DNA from: Halomicronema sp. CCY15110
GTDB lineage: Bacteria; Cyanobacteriota; Cyanobacteriia; Phormidesmidales; Phormidesmidaceae
DNA: 40,719 nucleotides
Direction: 5' to 3'
Assembly: GCF_016888165.1 (NCBI RefSeq)
Contig: NZ_JACSWC010000243.1
Span: forward strand, 1 to 40,719
Under the pieces are notes generated by a model. It did no database searches. It saw nothing but the letters and a program-made list of their open reading frames with translations, and was not told where the DNA came from. Shown one piece after another: positions 18,694-27,388 of this stretch. Both the position numbers and the translations under genes were made by a program. The stretch's first letter is position 1. Each line of letters starts with the position of its first letter.

Positions 18694-19644
18694 ATGACGC
18701 GCCCCAACTCACCTGAGGCAGACTCGCCGACCACCGACACTGAATCGGTGGAGTTGACCCCTGAGGTTTTACAGCGAGTGCGCGAAGGGCTGGCGGCGGC
18801 TCGCAGTCCGCAGGTGCAGCGGCACACGCAAACCGCCCTCACGCAAATTGCGGCGGTGGCTCAGGATCAAGCTGATCCACGGGTGAGCGGGCGCTTTCGT
18901 CATTGGTTGCTCAAACGCTTCATCCGTCTATTGTTTCGCGTCAAGGTCGAGTCGCCAGAGAAGATGCCCCAAGGGCCAGTGGTGCTGGTGGCCAACCATC
19001 TCAGCCACCTCGATCCGTTTTTGATTTTGGCGGCGGTGCCCGCCCACCCCTATTACTACATCTTGGGGGATGCGCGCACCCTGTATAACCAGCGGTGGAA
19101 ACGCTGGGTGGTCGGCCAGTCCGGGGGCGTGATTCCCCTGGAACGCTGGTGGAAAGAGGAGGTGGCCGTCATGCAACAGGCCGAGAGCGATCGCCCCGAC
19201 CTTAAAGAACTCGCCGCCGCCATTCAAAGCGACGTACCTAACGGCCGATCGATCAAACAAATGCGGCAGATCGACCAGGCTGTACAGGCCATCTTGCAGC
19301 GGGGCGATGGCCTGATGCTGTTTCCCGAAGGCCGATTAGGCGAGCAGGAAGGCCAGTTGCATGTACCGCTGAAACGGGGCACGGTAATCTATGCCCTGCG
19401 GTCGGGAGTGCCGATTGTGCCCGTGGCGATCGCGGGCACCCAAACCCTCTTTTTTCGCAAACAATTGACCCTCCGCTTTGGTGACCCCCTGATCTTTGGC
19501 CAGCACGCTCGCCCAAAACGAGCGGCCATTGACGATGCCCTGGGCCAGCTCGAAGCCGCCATGTGGCAACTCTTAGACCGCGACTACCAAGAACCCGCAG
19601 GTGCAAAACCCTTGCAAAATTGGCTGAACCATTTGTTTTGGTGA
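18694..19644 (+). CDS. plsC: 1-acyl-sn-glycerol-3-phosphate acyltransferase (PlsC-like)
   Basis: A 316-residue member of the PlsC/LPLAT family that transfers acyl chains to lysophosphatidic acid in phospholipid and glycolipid synthesis. It shows block I NHLSHLDPF (catalytic His102 and Asp107), block III LMLFPEGRLGE and the downstream PIVPVAIAGT segment, all in the right order. An N-terminal extension of about 85 residues, polar and Gln/Thr-rich, precedes the acyltransferase domain; RHWLLKRFIRLLF is the likely membrane-associating segment. There is a roughly 40-residue insertion between blocks (LERWWKEEVAVMQQAESDRP onward). ATG 18694 is preceded in frame by TTG. The exact acyl acceptor cannot be assigned from sequence. 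Confidence 0.9.
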   Translation: MTRPNSPEADSPTTDTESVELTPEVLQRVREGLAAARSPQVQRHTQTALTQIAAVAQDQADPRVSGRFRHWLLKRFIRLLFRVKVESPEKMPQGPVVLVANHLSHLDPFLILAAVPAHPYYYILGDARTLYNQRWKRWVVGQSGGVIPLERWWKEEVAVMQQAESDRPDLKELAAAIQSDVPNGRSIKQMRQIDQAVQAILQRGDGLMLFPEGRLGEQEGQLHVPLKRGTVIYALRSGVPIVPVAIAGTQTLFFRKQLTLRFGDPLIFGQHARPKRAAIDDALGQLEAAMWQLLDRDYQEPAGAKPLQNWLNHLFW

Positions 19645-19681
19645 ATCCCCCTTCAGCACTCACCCGGCAATCGGGATGCGA

Positions 19682-20461
19682 CTACACGTAGCGCGTTAGC
19701 TGAATGCGGTAACGTTCCTTTTTGGTGATGGCAATATCGCCGATTTCGAGCCGACCTTTGCCCCGAATCGAGACGAGGTCGCCAGCCTTGACGGTTTGGC
19801 TCGCCTGCTTACCCGATTTCCAGTTGATGCGCACGTCACCCGTGTTGATGAGGTCCACCATTTTGCTGCGCGACATGCCAAATCCGGCGGAAGCCACCGC
19901 ATCTAAACGTAGGGAAGCTTCCACGGTGGTCATTTCTTTTTTCTTCGGTTGGCGAACGCGCAGCTCACTCCAATCAACTTGTCGTGTCTTTACCGGCACC
20001 GATCGCACCTGAGTCAGATTCATTTCCAGAAACTCGACCAGTTCCGGGGCCACGATCGCCTGCGCTCCCCGTTCTCCCAGAACGATGATGTCGCCGACTT
20101 TTTCTCGCACAATGCCAGCGCCCAGCAGCGACCCCAAAAAGTCACGATGGGTCGCGGTATCAAATAAAAAGTTGCCAGCAATATCCAGCAGCACCAAAGG
20201 CAGATCGATTGCTTCCAGGGGCAGATCGGTGCGAGCGATCGCCGCCCGCTGGCGTTCCGCTTGGGGATACCCGCCCCCAGCGCGCAAATGGACTTCCGTC
20301 AGGCGTTGAAAGATGTCCTGACATTCCGCCAATTCCGGGGGGGAGAGAAAATCGGTAAAGACAATTTCCCAGGTGCGGATAGCCTGTTCGGCCAGGTCTA
20401 GCGCCCGCGTCACCGCTGCCGGATTTTCGACTGACTTGAGAAGGTCTGCTTTGGGCAACAT
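19682..20461 (-). CDS. Photosystem II S4-domain protein (YlmH-like RNA-binding protein)
   Basis: A protein of about 259 residues matching the cyanobacterial PSII S4-domain family, which is related to YlmH/RqcP. N-terminal helices are followed by the conserved LSPPELAE, GGGYPQAERQR and GDIIVLGERGAQAIV segments, then an S4 RNA-binding domain in the last 80 residues (LDAVASAGFGMSRSKMVDLINTGDVRINWK). The family name comes from phylogenetic association with photosystem II organisms; YlmH relatives act on ribosomes and rescue stalled translation. The start MLPKADLLKSVENP (20461) is chosen because family members begin there; an in-frame ATG at 20494 adds only 11 polar residues. It lies head to head with psbQ, about 180 bases apart. 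Confidence 0.9.
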   Translation of the reverse strand: MLPKADLLKSVENPAAVTRALDLAEQAIRTWEIVFTDFLSPPELAECQDIFQRLTEVHLRAGGGYPQAERQRAAIARTDLPLEAIDLPLVLLDIAGNFLFDTATHRDFLGSLLGAGIVREKVGDIIVLGERGAQAIVAPELVEFLEMNLTQVRSVPVKTRQVDWSELRVRQPKKKEMTTVEASLRLDAVASAGFGMSRSKMVDLINTGDVRINWKSGKQASQTVKAGDLVSIRGKGRLEIGDIAITKKERYRIQLTRYV

Positions 20462-20549
20462 GCGATCATTCGTTCCATCCCTGCTGTCTTCCATTGAAAC
20501 ACGAACCTATCCGTTCGACAGTGAGGGGAAACCGGACAGGTCTATCGCT

Positions 20550-20588
20550 AGAGGGTAGATATCCCGACGGAAATGACCCTCTAATATA
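20550..20588. promoter_or_regulatory. Candidate promoter/operator between PSII S4 gene and psbQ
   Basis: AGAGGGT (20550-20556) is repeated inverted as ACCCTCT (20576-20582), with 19 bases between the arms, and the right arm abuts TAATAT (20583-20588), a possible -10 box for psbQ. The geometry would suit a regulator bound over the -35 region. No good -35 hexamer is visible and no transcription start is known. Confidence 0.3.
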
Positions 20589-20641
20589 TGAGGTGTGAGC
20601 ATCAATACCTCACGCAGGTTTACGCAGAACGCACCAGGACT

Positions 20642-21109
20642 ATGTTTAGCAAGATCAAGTGGTTTCGATTACGCCCCATTCTCAGTGTGGTACTCGCGGT
20701 TGTCGCAACCTGTCTCGTGGGTTGTGGTGGCGCAGACGTGGCGCAGCCCACGACTTACTCTAGCGAGCAGATCGCTCAATTAGAGATTTTCGCCCCCCGC
20801 GTCACCGACCTGCGCGATCGCTTCCCCGAGTTAGAGGACTATATTCAGAATAAAAATTGGGTCGATATTAGTGCCTTCATTCATGGCCCCATGGGCGAAC
20901 TGCGGGTGGGTCTGGAGCGGGTCGCCGTGCGGCTGTTGCCTCAGGATGAGAAGCAGGCCAAATACTATGCGGAAGAGATTGGCACCCATTTAGAAAAGCT
21001 CGATGCCGCCGCCGAGGAATACAACCAGATCGAAGCGGGCAAACAGTACCGCGAGGTGCTGGATGACTTCAATGCCTTTGTCGAGTTGATTCCCGATCTC
21101 TCGGTGTAA
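20642..21109 (+). CDS. psbQ: Photosystem II extrinsic lipoprotein PsbQ (CyanoQ)
   Basis: A protein of about 155 residues. ATG 20642 (MFSKIKWFRLRP) is chosen because AGGA lies just upstream and it gives a clean lipoprotein signal with lipobox LVGC (Cys28). The mature protein is a four-helix-type domain with the PsbQ-family pattern: IFAPRVTDLRDRFPELEDYIQNKNW early on, GPMGELRVGLERVAVRLLPQDEKQA in the middle and AGKQYREVLDDFNAFVELIP at the end. CyanoQ is anchored on the lumenal side of PSII and stabilises the oxygen-evolving complex. The FAD oxidoreductase gene begins 6 bases after its stop, so the two are probably co-transcribed. Confidence 0.92.
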   Translation: MFSKIKWFRLRPILSVVLAVVATCLVGCGGADVAQPTTYSSEQIAQLEIFAPRVTDLRDRFPELEDYIQNKNWVDISAFIHGPMGELRVGLERVAVRLLPQDEKQAKYYAEEIGTHLEKLDAAAEEYNQIEAGKQYREVLDDFNAFVELIPDLSV

Positions 21110-21115
21110 GCGCTG

Positions 21116-22243
21116 ATGGCCCGACTTGTCATCATTGGGTGTGGCGTTGTGGGGGCGGCGATCGCCTACGAGCTGAGCCGCACGACGCCGCACACCATCA
21201 CCGTGCTGGAACAGCACACCCCTGCCGAGGGCGCGACCGGAGCCGCCCTCGGCATTGCCATGGGCGTCATTAGCCACAAGGTCAAAGGTCGCAACTGGCG
21301 CTTACGAGAAACCAGCCTGCGCCGCTACCCCACGCTCTTAGCCGAACTCGCCGCGTTGGGGCAACTCGTGCCCAACAATGCCCAAGGCATTCTCAGCCTG
21401 TGTTTTGATGCTGAAAAACTGCCGCGCTGGCAGTCGCTACAGGAAATTCGCCAGCGCCAGGGGTGGCAACTGGAAATTTGGTCACCCGCCCAAGTCGCCG
21501 CCGCCTGCCCCCACCTGATAGTTGACCAAGTAGCGGCGGGCATTTATTCGCCCCAAGATTTACAGATTGCCCCAACCGCCCTCACCCAATCCCTCATTAC
21601 CGCTGCCCAGCAGCAGGGGGTGGAGTTACAGACGGACGCGGCGGTGGTCGGTTTTGAACGGGAGGGCGATCGCCTACGGTCAGTCCAAACAGCCATCCAC
21701 ACGTACCCCGCCGATGGGGTCATCATCACCGCTGGCCTGGGCAGCGAACGGTTGGCCGATAGGCTGGGTCACGCACTGCCACTCATGCCGGTGCTGGGCC
21801 AGGGCTTACGGGTGCAAATGCCGGAAGTCCTTGGAGATGCGTCCTTTCAGCCCGTGATCAACGGTGATGATGTGCATTTGGTGCCGATGGGCGATCGCGT
21901 CTACGGCGTCGCGGCCACGGTGGAATTTCCGCCGGAGGGGGAGCGATCGCCCCTGCCGCAACAGGCTGCCCTCGATGCCGTCTGGCAAGCCGCCTTGGCC
22001 TACTGCCCAGCCCTGAAATCGGGACAAATTCTCTCGACCTGGTATGGTCTGCGTCCGCGTCCTCAAGGGCAGGCGGCCCCGGTGATTCAACCCATTGAGG
22101 GCATTCGTAACGGCATCCTCGCAACTGGCCATTATCGCAACGGGGTGCTGCTGGCACCAGCAACGGCACTCAAGGTTCAAGAATTGCTGCAAACATGTTT
22201 AGACAGCGATAGCCCAATCCCCCCCCGTCGCCAAGGAGCATAA
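21116..22243 (+). CDS. FAD-dependent amino-acid oxidase-type oxidoreductase (DAO family)
   Basis: A 375-residue protein of the DAO/glycine-oxidase superfamily. The Rossmann FAD site is at the very N-terminus (GCGVVGAAIAYELS, residues 8-21), followed by the ATGAALGIAMGVIS segment and, near the C-terminus, STWYGLRPRPQGQAAPVI and ATGHYRNGVLLAPATA, which are typical of D-amino-acid/glycine oxidases (ThiO-like). It should oxidise an amine or amino acid with FAD; a ThiO role in thiazole synthesis is possible, but no thiamine gene is adjacent. It follows psbQ after 6 bases and is very likely in the same transcript, a pairing with no obvious functional explanation. It converges on the phosphoribosyltransferase gene. 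Confidence 0.88.
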   Translation: MARLVIIGCGVVGAAIAYELSRTTPHTITVLEQHTPAEGATGAALGIAMGVISHKVKGRNWRLRETSLRRYPTLLAELAALGQLVPNNAQGILSLCFDAEKLPRWQSLQEIRQRQGWQLEIWSPAQVAAACPHLIVDQVAAGIYSPQDLQIAPTALTQSLITAAQQQGVELQTDAAVVGFEREGDRLRSVQTAIHTYPADGVIITAGLGSERLADRLGHALPLMPVLGQGLRVQMPEVLGDASFQPVINGDDVHLVPMGDRVYGVAATVEFPPEGERSPLPQQAALDAVWQAALAYCPALKSGQILSTWYGLRPRPQGQAAPVIQPIEGIRNGILATGHYRNGVLLAPATALKVQELLQTCLDSDSPIPPRRQGA

Positions 22244-22249
22244 AATGCT

Positions 22250-22276
22250 TGATTCAGCGTCATCATCCCTGAATCA
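22250..22276. terminator. Hairpin between convergent oxidoreductase and PRTase genes
   Basis: TGATTCAG (22250-22257) pairs with CTGAATCA (22269-22276) across an 11-base loop; the right arm overlaps the stop codon of the leftward gene. A short T-rich run is lacking on the plus side. A shared transcription stop is likely from position alone. Confidence 0.45.
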
Positions 22277-22927
22277 TTCAACGTTTCGATAGCTGGCTAA
22301 ATATTGGCTCACGGTAGCGTCATCAACCGCCTCAAAGTGTTCGTACCATTGGCTAATCGACCCCAGGGCGGGGGGAGCCATCAGACAAAAACTCGCATCT
22401 ACCTTGGTACTGATGGTTCGCCAACTGCTAGGGGCCACGACAGGCGCAACGGCAGTAATACTGAGGGGTTGAAAGGTTTTAATCGCGGCGATCGCCGCCT
22501 GAAAGGTTGCCCCAGTCGCCACACCATCGTCTACCACAATGACCGGTTTACCCTGAATCGGAGGCAGCGATCGCCCCCCCCGATAGCACTTGTCGCGACG
22601 CTGTAATTCTTGCAACTCCGCCTGCACAGTGGCTTGAATTTGCGCCGATGAAATTTCCAATCGCTGAATCAACGCCTGATTCAGGATCTGGGTATTCGGC
22701 GCAGCGATCGCCCCCATCGCCAACTCAGGTTGATCCGGCACCCCCAGCTTGCGCACCAGCCAAATATCCAGTGGCCAGTGCAAGCGTCGGGCAATTTCTG
22801 CACCGACGGGAACGCCCCCGCGCGGCAAAGCAATCACCCAACCCGGCATCGAAAAGGTTTGAGCCACTAACTGATCAGCCAGTCGCTGCCCAGCTTGGGT
22901 GCGATCGTAGAGTCTTGATAAATTCAT
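22274..22927 (-). CDS. Phosphoribosyltransferase-domain protein
   Basis: A 217-residue type I phosphoribosyltransferase fold protein. The PRPP-binding loop VIVVDDGVATGATFQAA is at 129-145 and the N-terminal hood contains WVIALPRGGVPVGAEIARRL. This subgroup, often 200-220 residues and annotated only as phosphoribosyltransferase, is not a clear hypoxanthine, adenine or orotate enzyme, and its substrate is unknown; some relatives may act as regulators without catalysis. It is transcribed alone. A hairpin (CAACAAG/CTTGTTG, 22963-22991, enclosing the palindrome CTGCGCGCAG) lies just upstream of the start and could sit in its leader. Confidence 0.88.
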   Translation of the reverse strand: MNLSRLYDRTQAGQRLADQLVAQTFSMPGWVIALPRGGVPVGAEIARRLHWPLDIWLVRKLGVPDQPELAMGAIAAPNTQILNQALIQRLEISSAQIQATVQAELQELQRRDKCYRGGRSLPPIQGKPVIVVDDGVATGATFQAAIAAIKTFQPLSITAVAPVVAPSSWRTISTKVDASFCLMAPPALGSISQWYEHFEAVDDATVSQYLASYRNVE

Positions 22928-23299
22928 CCGAATGCCTATGACGTTGCCGCACCCATGGCGCTCAACAAGCTGGCTGCGCGCAGACTTGTTGTACCAAATG
23001 ACCGCACCATGACGGGCAGCGTCACCTTGATTGATGGTTCAAGTACACCACAGCAGGAAGACCGTGACAACTCCGGCAAATCCCAAATGGCCAGTCATGG
23101 GCAAAACTTTATGGCCGGTGCAACGGGGCGATCGCTCACCTTGATATCTGTTTTTAGCGTTCTCAGCCCCTGATCTAAACAGTTGCAAACACCGTTTATT
23201 GATCTCAAGGTCACGGCTGAGCTTGTGATAAACCAAAACCATGTTTTTCTACAGCGACGACAGACATTTCATCACCGCAGAATATTCATTCACTAATGT
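22928..23299. other. Intergenic region downstream of exported protein gene and upstream of PRTase
   Basis: 372 bases with no convincing gene. A hairpin at 22963-22991 lies next to the PRTase start. Short open frames on both strands (67-72 codons) overlap each other and have no ribosome-binding sites or familiar product. Bases 23195-23300 are AT-rich. Confidence 0.35.
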
Positions 23300-23656
23300 T
23301 TAAAAACTGCCGCCAACCCCAATCGACGTTGTGCCCATGGCATCAAAAACGGTGAGTCCTAGAGGTAGATTAATGTCACCATTTTCGTTGACAAAATCAT
23401 CAACCAGTCCCGCTCCCAGAACATCCGTCGCCTCAGAGCTATCTTGCGCCGTCTCAGGATTATTGATGCGATTTTCCACCGAGCCCAACAGTGTGTTGTC
23501 GTTTTGTGCCTCGACACTGCGGACTTCCAAGGGCAATAAACTATTGGCGACGTTTGTTTTTTCAGGACTATCATTGGCTTGGGCTGAAGACGCAACTGAT
23601 AGGGTTGCTACGCAAGCAGCCACAGCTAAAAACTGCATTGTAATAAGCGCGCGCAT
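23300..23656 (-). CDS. Small exported protein of unknown function
   Basis: A 118-residue protein with a clear signal peptide (MRALITMQFLAVAACVATLS, cleavage expected after SAQA). The mature part of about 90 residues is acidic and rich in Asn, Asp and Val, with no cysteine, ending in a Gly/Ser-rich GTTSIGVGGSF. A GAGG ribosome-binding site lies upstream of the ATG. The product is probably periplasmic or extracellular; I do not recognise a family. It is transcribed alone in a gene-poor stretch. Confidence 0.65.
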   Translation of the reverse strand: MRALITMQFLAVAACVATLSVASSAQANDSPEKTNVANSLLPLEVRSVEAQNDNTLLGSVENRINNPETAQDSSEATDVLGAGLVDDFVNENGDINLPLGLTVFDAMGTTSIGVGGSF

Positions 23657-23805
23657 GTGAGAACCTCGTGTGAAGAGCAGCAGTCTTTGCCATGCCCAAA
23701 ATCCAAGGATGGTGACTACTTGTTGAGTAATTTATAGAGTTGGTCACTCAAACCGAAACCTGCTCTAGATATATCCGAAATGATTGGCAAATCTGTCAAA
23801 AGTTG

Positions 23806-24180
23806 TCAATTCTTCTGATTCCGAAGAGAGTGTACCAGCCCTGGTTCAGGCTCCATACCTCGCACCCTGTTGCCAATATCGGCTGAAAAATACGGAGAAA
23901 CCTGGGTACTCCTACGGAGAATCCTCTGTAATCTGATCACGTCACTGCTGCAAGTTGCTTCATGCAGCGCAATATCTTGATCACAGGGATCGCAAATGAG
24001 TCGATTGACGAGGTGCCGCGATCGCTCCACTTTACCGCTGGGCACATTTGTAGGCTGACTAGGCAGGGCGGCATTGGGATTACCGATGAAACATGGACCT
24101 TGATTAACGACTGTAAGGCTTCGTAGGCTTTTGTAAAATTGCGGAGAGTTACAGGATTTTTCCGGCAGCTGGATCGTCAT
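23806..24180 (-). CDS. Doubtful ORF of unknown function
   Basis: A 124-codon frame beginning with ATG, with five cysteines and no signal peptide, membrane helix or familiar motif. The composition (many Ser, Arg, Asn and Pro, few HIP1 sites) differs from its neighbours. It may be a chance frame or a decayed fragment. It is listed because nothing else fills 23.66-24.44 kb. Confidence 0.22.
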   Translation of the reverse strand: MTIQLPEKSCNSPQFYKSLRSLTVVNQGPCFIGNPNAALPSQPTNVPSGKVERSRHLVNRLICDPCDQDIALHEATCSSDVIRLQRILRRSTQVSPYFSADIGNRVRGMEPEPGLVHSLRNQKN

Positions 24181-24444
24181 GGTCCGCTGACTTTTTCTGT
24201 GTATTTACGTAACTTGCCGCAGGATTTGGTTACTGGTTGACCGGATTGTGGTCACCCTAAGTGAAAAGGGGAGCGGTGAAACGTTGGGAGGGGATTCTAC
24301 GTCCTGTATGTCATGTAGGTTGGGAGGAGTGGTTGGGTTAGGGTTGATCAAGCCCTCGCGGCTCTAGTGCTCGCTCTCAGCTCGGTCGCCCAGCTGGGCC
24401 GACTCCACTTAGTTCATTGGTTTATTGGATGCGATCGCAGGTTG

Positions 24445-25353
24445 ATGAGACAAACAGTTACGCAAATTAGTGCTTCATTATTGTTGGGAATCTGCGCCCT
24501 CGGCGGCCTGACTGGCTCCATCGCGAGGGCCACTGCCCCCCCCAACGAGTCCTCGCCAGCGGCGGCGGTCTTCCCGGCTGACTGGCTGGCCCAAACGCGC
24601 ACACCGCCGCCAGTACCGCCCCAACCGAACCCGGTGCCCACCTCCCGAGTGCCCGCGACATCGGGCATTATGGGCTTGACCCCGACCACCGATGACGACA
24701 TTGGCGTGGGGCACCTGCGGCCCCAGGATCTGTCCTTTTTAGAAAATCCTGACGAAGACGACAACGCCTCGTTGTTGGGAGCTGGATGGTTGCAGTCAGC
24801 GGCAATCCCGATTTACATCGAGCCCGATGGCGCGCACTGGGGCTGGATTATCAACGGTTGGCTAGTGCCCAATGGTCAGTCGCCCATTGCCTTAGGGGAA
24901 GACGCGAGCTTTTTAATGTGGCAGACTTATCCAAATTTAATGTCGTTTCCGGTGACGCAGTTGCGCGAAGACGGCTGGTTCCAGTTTCAATACACGCCAG
25001 CGGGCACGGCTTGGGCCCATGTTGAGCATCTGGATCTGGGGGCGATCGATTTAGCGATCGAGCCGTGGGAAGGCCGCTTTGCCGAGGTTGAGCAAGTGGC
25101 GTTTCGTCAACATGGGCTATCCAAGTCGCTTTATTCGGTGCCGGGCAATGACCGAGAAAGGATTTTGGGGCTGGTGGGGCCAAACAGCTTGATTCAACCA
25201 CTAGCGTTTGAGGGCGACTGGATGTTGGTCACTGTGACGCAGCCGACGGATGGCTGTTCCGCCTTCCCTGGAGCCACCCGCCAAGAGGGCTGGATGCGCT
25301 GGCGCAATGATGACCAAGGCGCACTCATTTGGTTTGATCCACAAGGTTGCTAG
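24445..25353 (+). CDS. Exported protein of unknown function
   Basis: A 302-residue protein when read from ATG 24445, which gives a signal peptide (MRQTVTQISASLLLGICALG, cleavage near ARA/TAPP). A Pro/Thr-rich linker (about 40-80) is followed by an acidic segment (DDDIGVGHLRPQDLSFLENPDEDDN) and a C-terminal domain with many Trp, Tyr and aromatic beta-type strands (YIEPDGAHWGWIINGWLV; GWFQFQYTPAGTAWAHVEHLDL) that recalls SH3-like repeats, without a firm match. It is probably periplasmic or cell-wall associated. A terminator-like hairpin follows the stop. It lies upstream of coaD on the same strand. Confidence 0.72.
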   Translation: MRQTVTQISASLLLGICALGGLTGSIARATAPPNESSPAAAVFPADWLAQTRTPPPVPPQPNPVPTSRVPATSGIMGLTPTTDDDIGVGHLRPQDLSFLENPDEDDNASLLGAGWLQSAAIPIYIEPDGAHWGWIINGWLVPNGQSPIALGEDASFLMWQTYPNLMSFPVTQLREDGWFQFQYTPAGTAWAHVEHLDLGAIDLAIEPWEGRFAEVEQVAFRQHGLSKSLYSVPGNDRERILGLVGPNSLIQPLAFEGDWMLVTVTQPTDGCSAFPGATRQEGWMRWRNDDQGALIWFDPQGC

Positions 25354-25366
25354 GGCTGTATTCGCC

Positions 25367-25394
25367 CGCGGCTAATGAGCCGCGCTTCATTTTT
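25367..25394 (+). terminator. Rho-independent terminator
   Basis: CGCGGCT (25367-25373) pairs with AGCCGCG (25378-25384) around a 4-base loop, followed by a T-rich run (ttcattttt). It should end the transcript of the exported-protein gene and separate it from coaD. Confidence 0.8.
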
Positions 25395-25485
25395 GGGTCG
25401 GACTAATGGGCTGAAAGCAGGCCAATCGGTGGGATAAACTACCTCTGAGACGATGCTGTGAAATCAAGCTCTGCGAGGCGGTTGT

Positions 25486-25965
25486 GTGATTGCCATCTAC
25501 CCCGGAAGTTTTGACCCGATTACGTTTGGTCATCTTGACATCATCAAACGCGGGAGTCAGCTGTTTGAGAAAGTGATTGTGGTGGTGGCGGCCAACCCCA
25601 ATAAGCGATCGCTGTTCGACTCAAACAAACGGATTGAGCAAATTCAAACGGCGGTGCAACCGTTACCCAACGTGGAAATCGACCGGTTTGATGGTCTGAC
25701 GGTAACCTATGCCAAAATGAAGCAGGCTAAAGTGCTGCTGCGAGGCTTGCGGGTGCTATCTGACTTTGAAAAAGAGTTGCAGATGGCCCATACCAACAAG
25801 ACTCTGGCAGATGATTTAGAGACCGTGTTTTTAGCGACTTCGACCGAGTACGGCTTTTTAAGCAGTAGTCTAGTGAAAGAAATTGCCCAATACGGAGGCT
25901 CAGTCGATCATCTGGTGCCTCCTCACGTTGCCCGGGATATATACCGATGCTACGACAAGACTTAA
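25486..25965 (+). CDS. coaD: Phosphopantetheine adenylyltransferase
   Basis: CoaD transfers AMP from ATP to 4'-phosphopantetheine, giving dephospho-CoA, the penultimate step of coenzyme A synthesis. The 159 residues match the family length and show [16 protein letters not shown] (nucleotidyltransferase HIGH-like motif with GHLD), the [20 protein letters not shown] segment and [15 protein letters not shown] with the ISSS-like motif. The start is GTG 25486, with GAGG upstream. The next gene starts 19 bases before coaD ends, in another frame, so the two are translationally linked. Confidence 0.97.
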   Translation: MIAIYPGSFDPITFGHLDIIKRGSQLFEKVIVVVAANPNKRSLFDSNKRIEQIQTAVQPLPNVEIDRFDGLTVTYAKMKQAKVLLRGLRVLSDFEKELQMAHTNKTLADDLETVFLATSTEYGFLSSSLVKEIAQYGGSVDHLVPPHVARDIYRCYDKT

Positions 25966-26729
25966 ATTCTACGAATAATCATAATGGCGCTCACAGCGCT
26001 GCGGAAGGGGCCGGGGGGGCCAATGAAGCCACCACGGGTCACCATGAAACCGTTAAACGCTTAGATATTCAACAGTCGTTGAATGTGCTCGAAGAGTTGA
26101 TTTTAGAAAGTCCTCGAGTGCCTTTTTCGGGGCGAACGTTGGTGGATGAAGATCAACTGCTCGAACAGCTCGATCGCATCCGCTTAAATCTACCCACGGT
26201 GTTTCAAGAGGCGATTCAGATTGTGCAGCAGCACGATCGCATCATCAGCCAGGCCAATCAATATGCCCAAGAGATGATGGAGGCGGCAGAACAAGAGGCG
26301 GCCCGCCGGGTGGATGACCTGAGCATCGTGCAGCAAGCCGAAAGCCAAGCGCGACAAGTTAAGCAACAGTTAGAACAAGATTGTGATGCCTTGCGATCGC
26401 AAACGCGATCGGAGATTGAGCAATGGCAAAACGCAGCGGAGCAATATTGGGAAGAAACGCGGCGGAATACCGAAGATGACTGTTTGACCCTGCGCCAAGA
26501 TGCCGACGCCTACGCGGCTGATGTGTTGCACTCGCTAGAGCAAAAGCTGTCGGACATGATGCGCATTGTCCGGAACGGGCGAACCGCCCTGCCATCCGGA
26601 TCGGGCACCGTAGATACTATCGCGCGGGCGCAAGAGACGGGTAGTGCGAAAAGTCAGGGCACCGCCTTGCCGGCTCAAAGCGACGGGAACCGGGCCGGGC
26701 GATCGCGCCGCAACTTGCCGCCTTCGTGA
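25947..26729 (+). CDS. DivIVA-like coiled-coil protein
   Basis: A 260-residue soluble protein. After a disordered Asn/Gly/His-rich start (1-40) there is a conserved block ([37 protein letters not shown]), then a long, highly charged coiled coil (about 85-215) rich in Gln, Glu, Ala and Arg, and a disordered basic tail. This arrangement recalls DivIVA or F-type ATP synthase b-subunit-like proteins found beside coaD in cyanobacteria. A role in cell division or envelope organisation is possible, not shown. Its start overlaps the end of coaD by 19 bases and ruvA begins 26 bases after its stop, so the three genes are likely one operon. Confidence 0.82.
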   Translation: MLRQDLNSTNNHNGAHSAAEGAGGANEATTGHHETVKRLDIQQSLNVLEELILESPRVPFSGRTLVDEDQLLEQLDRIRLNLPTVFQEAIQIVQQHDRIISQANQYAQEMMEAAEQEAARRVDDLSIVQQAESQARQVKQQLEQDCDALRSQTRSEIEQWQNAAEQYWEETRRNTEDDCLTLRQDADAYAADVLHSLEQKLSDMMRIVRNGRTALPSGSGTVDTIARAQETGSAKSQGTALPAQSDGNRAGRSRRNLPPS

Positions 26730-26755
26730 CCGCTTGCCATCACTAAAGAACGCAC

Positions 26756-27388
26756 ATGCTGAGTTATTTAAAAGGCACCCTGGTGGATGTGCAAAAACCA
26801 GGGGGGCATCGCGTCATCATCACGATCGATGTTCACCAGGTGGGCTACGACTTGCAGGTGACCAGTCGCTTTTTGGCTGAGCTGCCGCCCCTAGGCGAGT
26901 CGTTCCAGGTGTTTTGCCATCTGCAAATTCGGGAAGAGTTGCCCGTGGTTTTTGGCTTTGCTAGCCGCTCAGAGCGCGATGTGTTTCGCCAGTTGGTGAG
27001 CGTCAGCGGCATCGGCCCCCAAATGGCGATGGCTTTGCTCGACACCCTGGGTTTTCAAGAACTGATTCAAGCGGTGGTGTCTGGCAATACCCGCCTCATT
27101 TCCCGCACCAAGGGCGTGGGCAACAAAACCGCCGAGCGCCTGATTTTAGAACTCAAGACGAAGCTGGCGGAATGGCGGCAGCAATCGGGGCTGACGATCA
27201 CCCCCGGCGGCGGCCCGATGGCCAATGTGCAAGAAGAAGTGGAGATGACGCTGCTGGCCTTGGGCTACACCAATGGCGAAATTGTGAAAGCGCTCCAGGT
27301 GATTGGCCGCAACAGCACTCTGGCGAAAAACGACAATGCCGAAGACTGGATTCGCGAGGCGATCGCCTGGCTCAGCCAAGCCACCTAG
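26756..27388 (+). CDS. ruvA: Holliday junction branch migration protein RuvA
   Basis: A 210-residue protein. RuvA binds four-way DNA junctions and loads the RuvB motor. Domain I (about 1-63) is an OB fold, domain II (64-142) has two helix-hairpin-helix motifs (VSVSGIGPQMAMALL and RTKGVGNKTAERLILEL), and domain III (about 155-210) is the RuvB-binding three-helix end (EEVEMTLLALGYTNGEIVKAL, ending WIREAIAWLSQAT). The acidic pin and both HhH glycines are present. It is the third gene of the coaD cluster. A small repeat element begins exactly at its stop codon, so the last residues or the stop may have been remodelled by the insertion. ruvB is not in the window. Confidence 0.97.
   Translation: MLSYLKGTLVDVQKPGGHRVIITIDVHQVGYDLQVTSRFLAELPPLGESFQVFCHLQIREELPVVFGFASRSERDVFRQLVSVSGIGPQMAMALLDTLGFQELIQAVVSGNTRLISRTKGVGNKTAERLILELKTKLAEWRQQSGLTITPGGGPMANVQEEVEMTLLALGYTNGEIVKALQVIGRNSTLAKNDNAEDWIREAIAWLSQAT

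Noticed and set aside
22955-23242. Small genes between the PRTase and exported-protein genes
   Set aside because: Two short frames on opposite strands overlap fully, with no ribosome-binding site or protein-like pattern.
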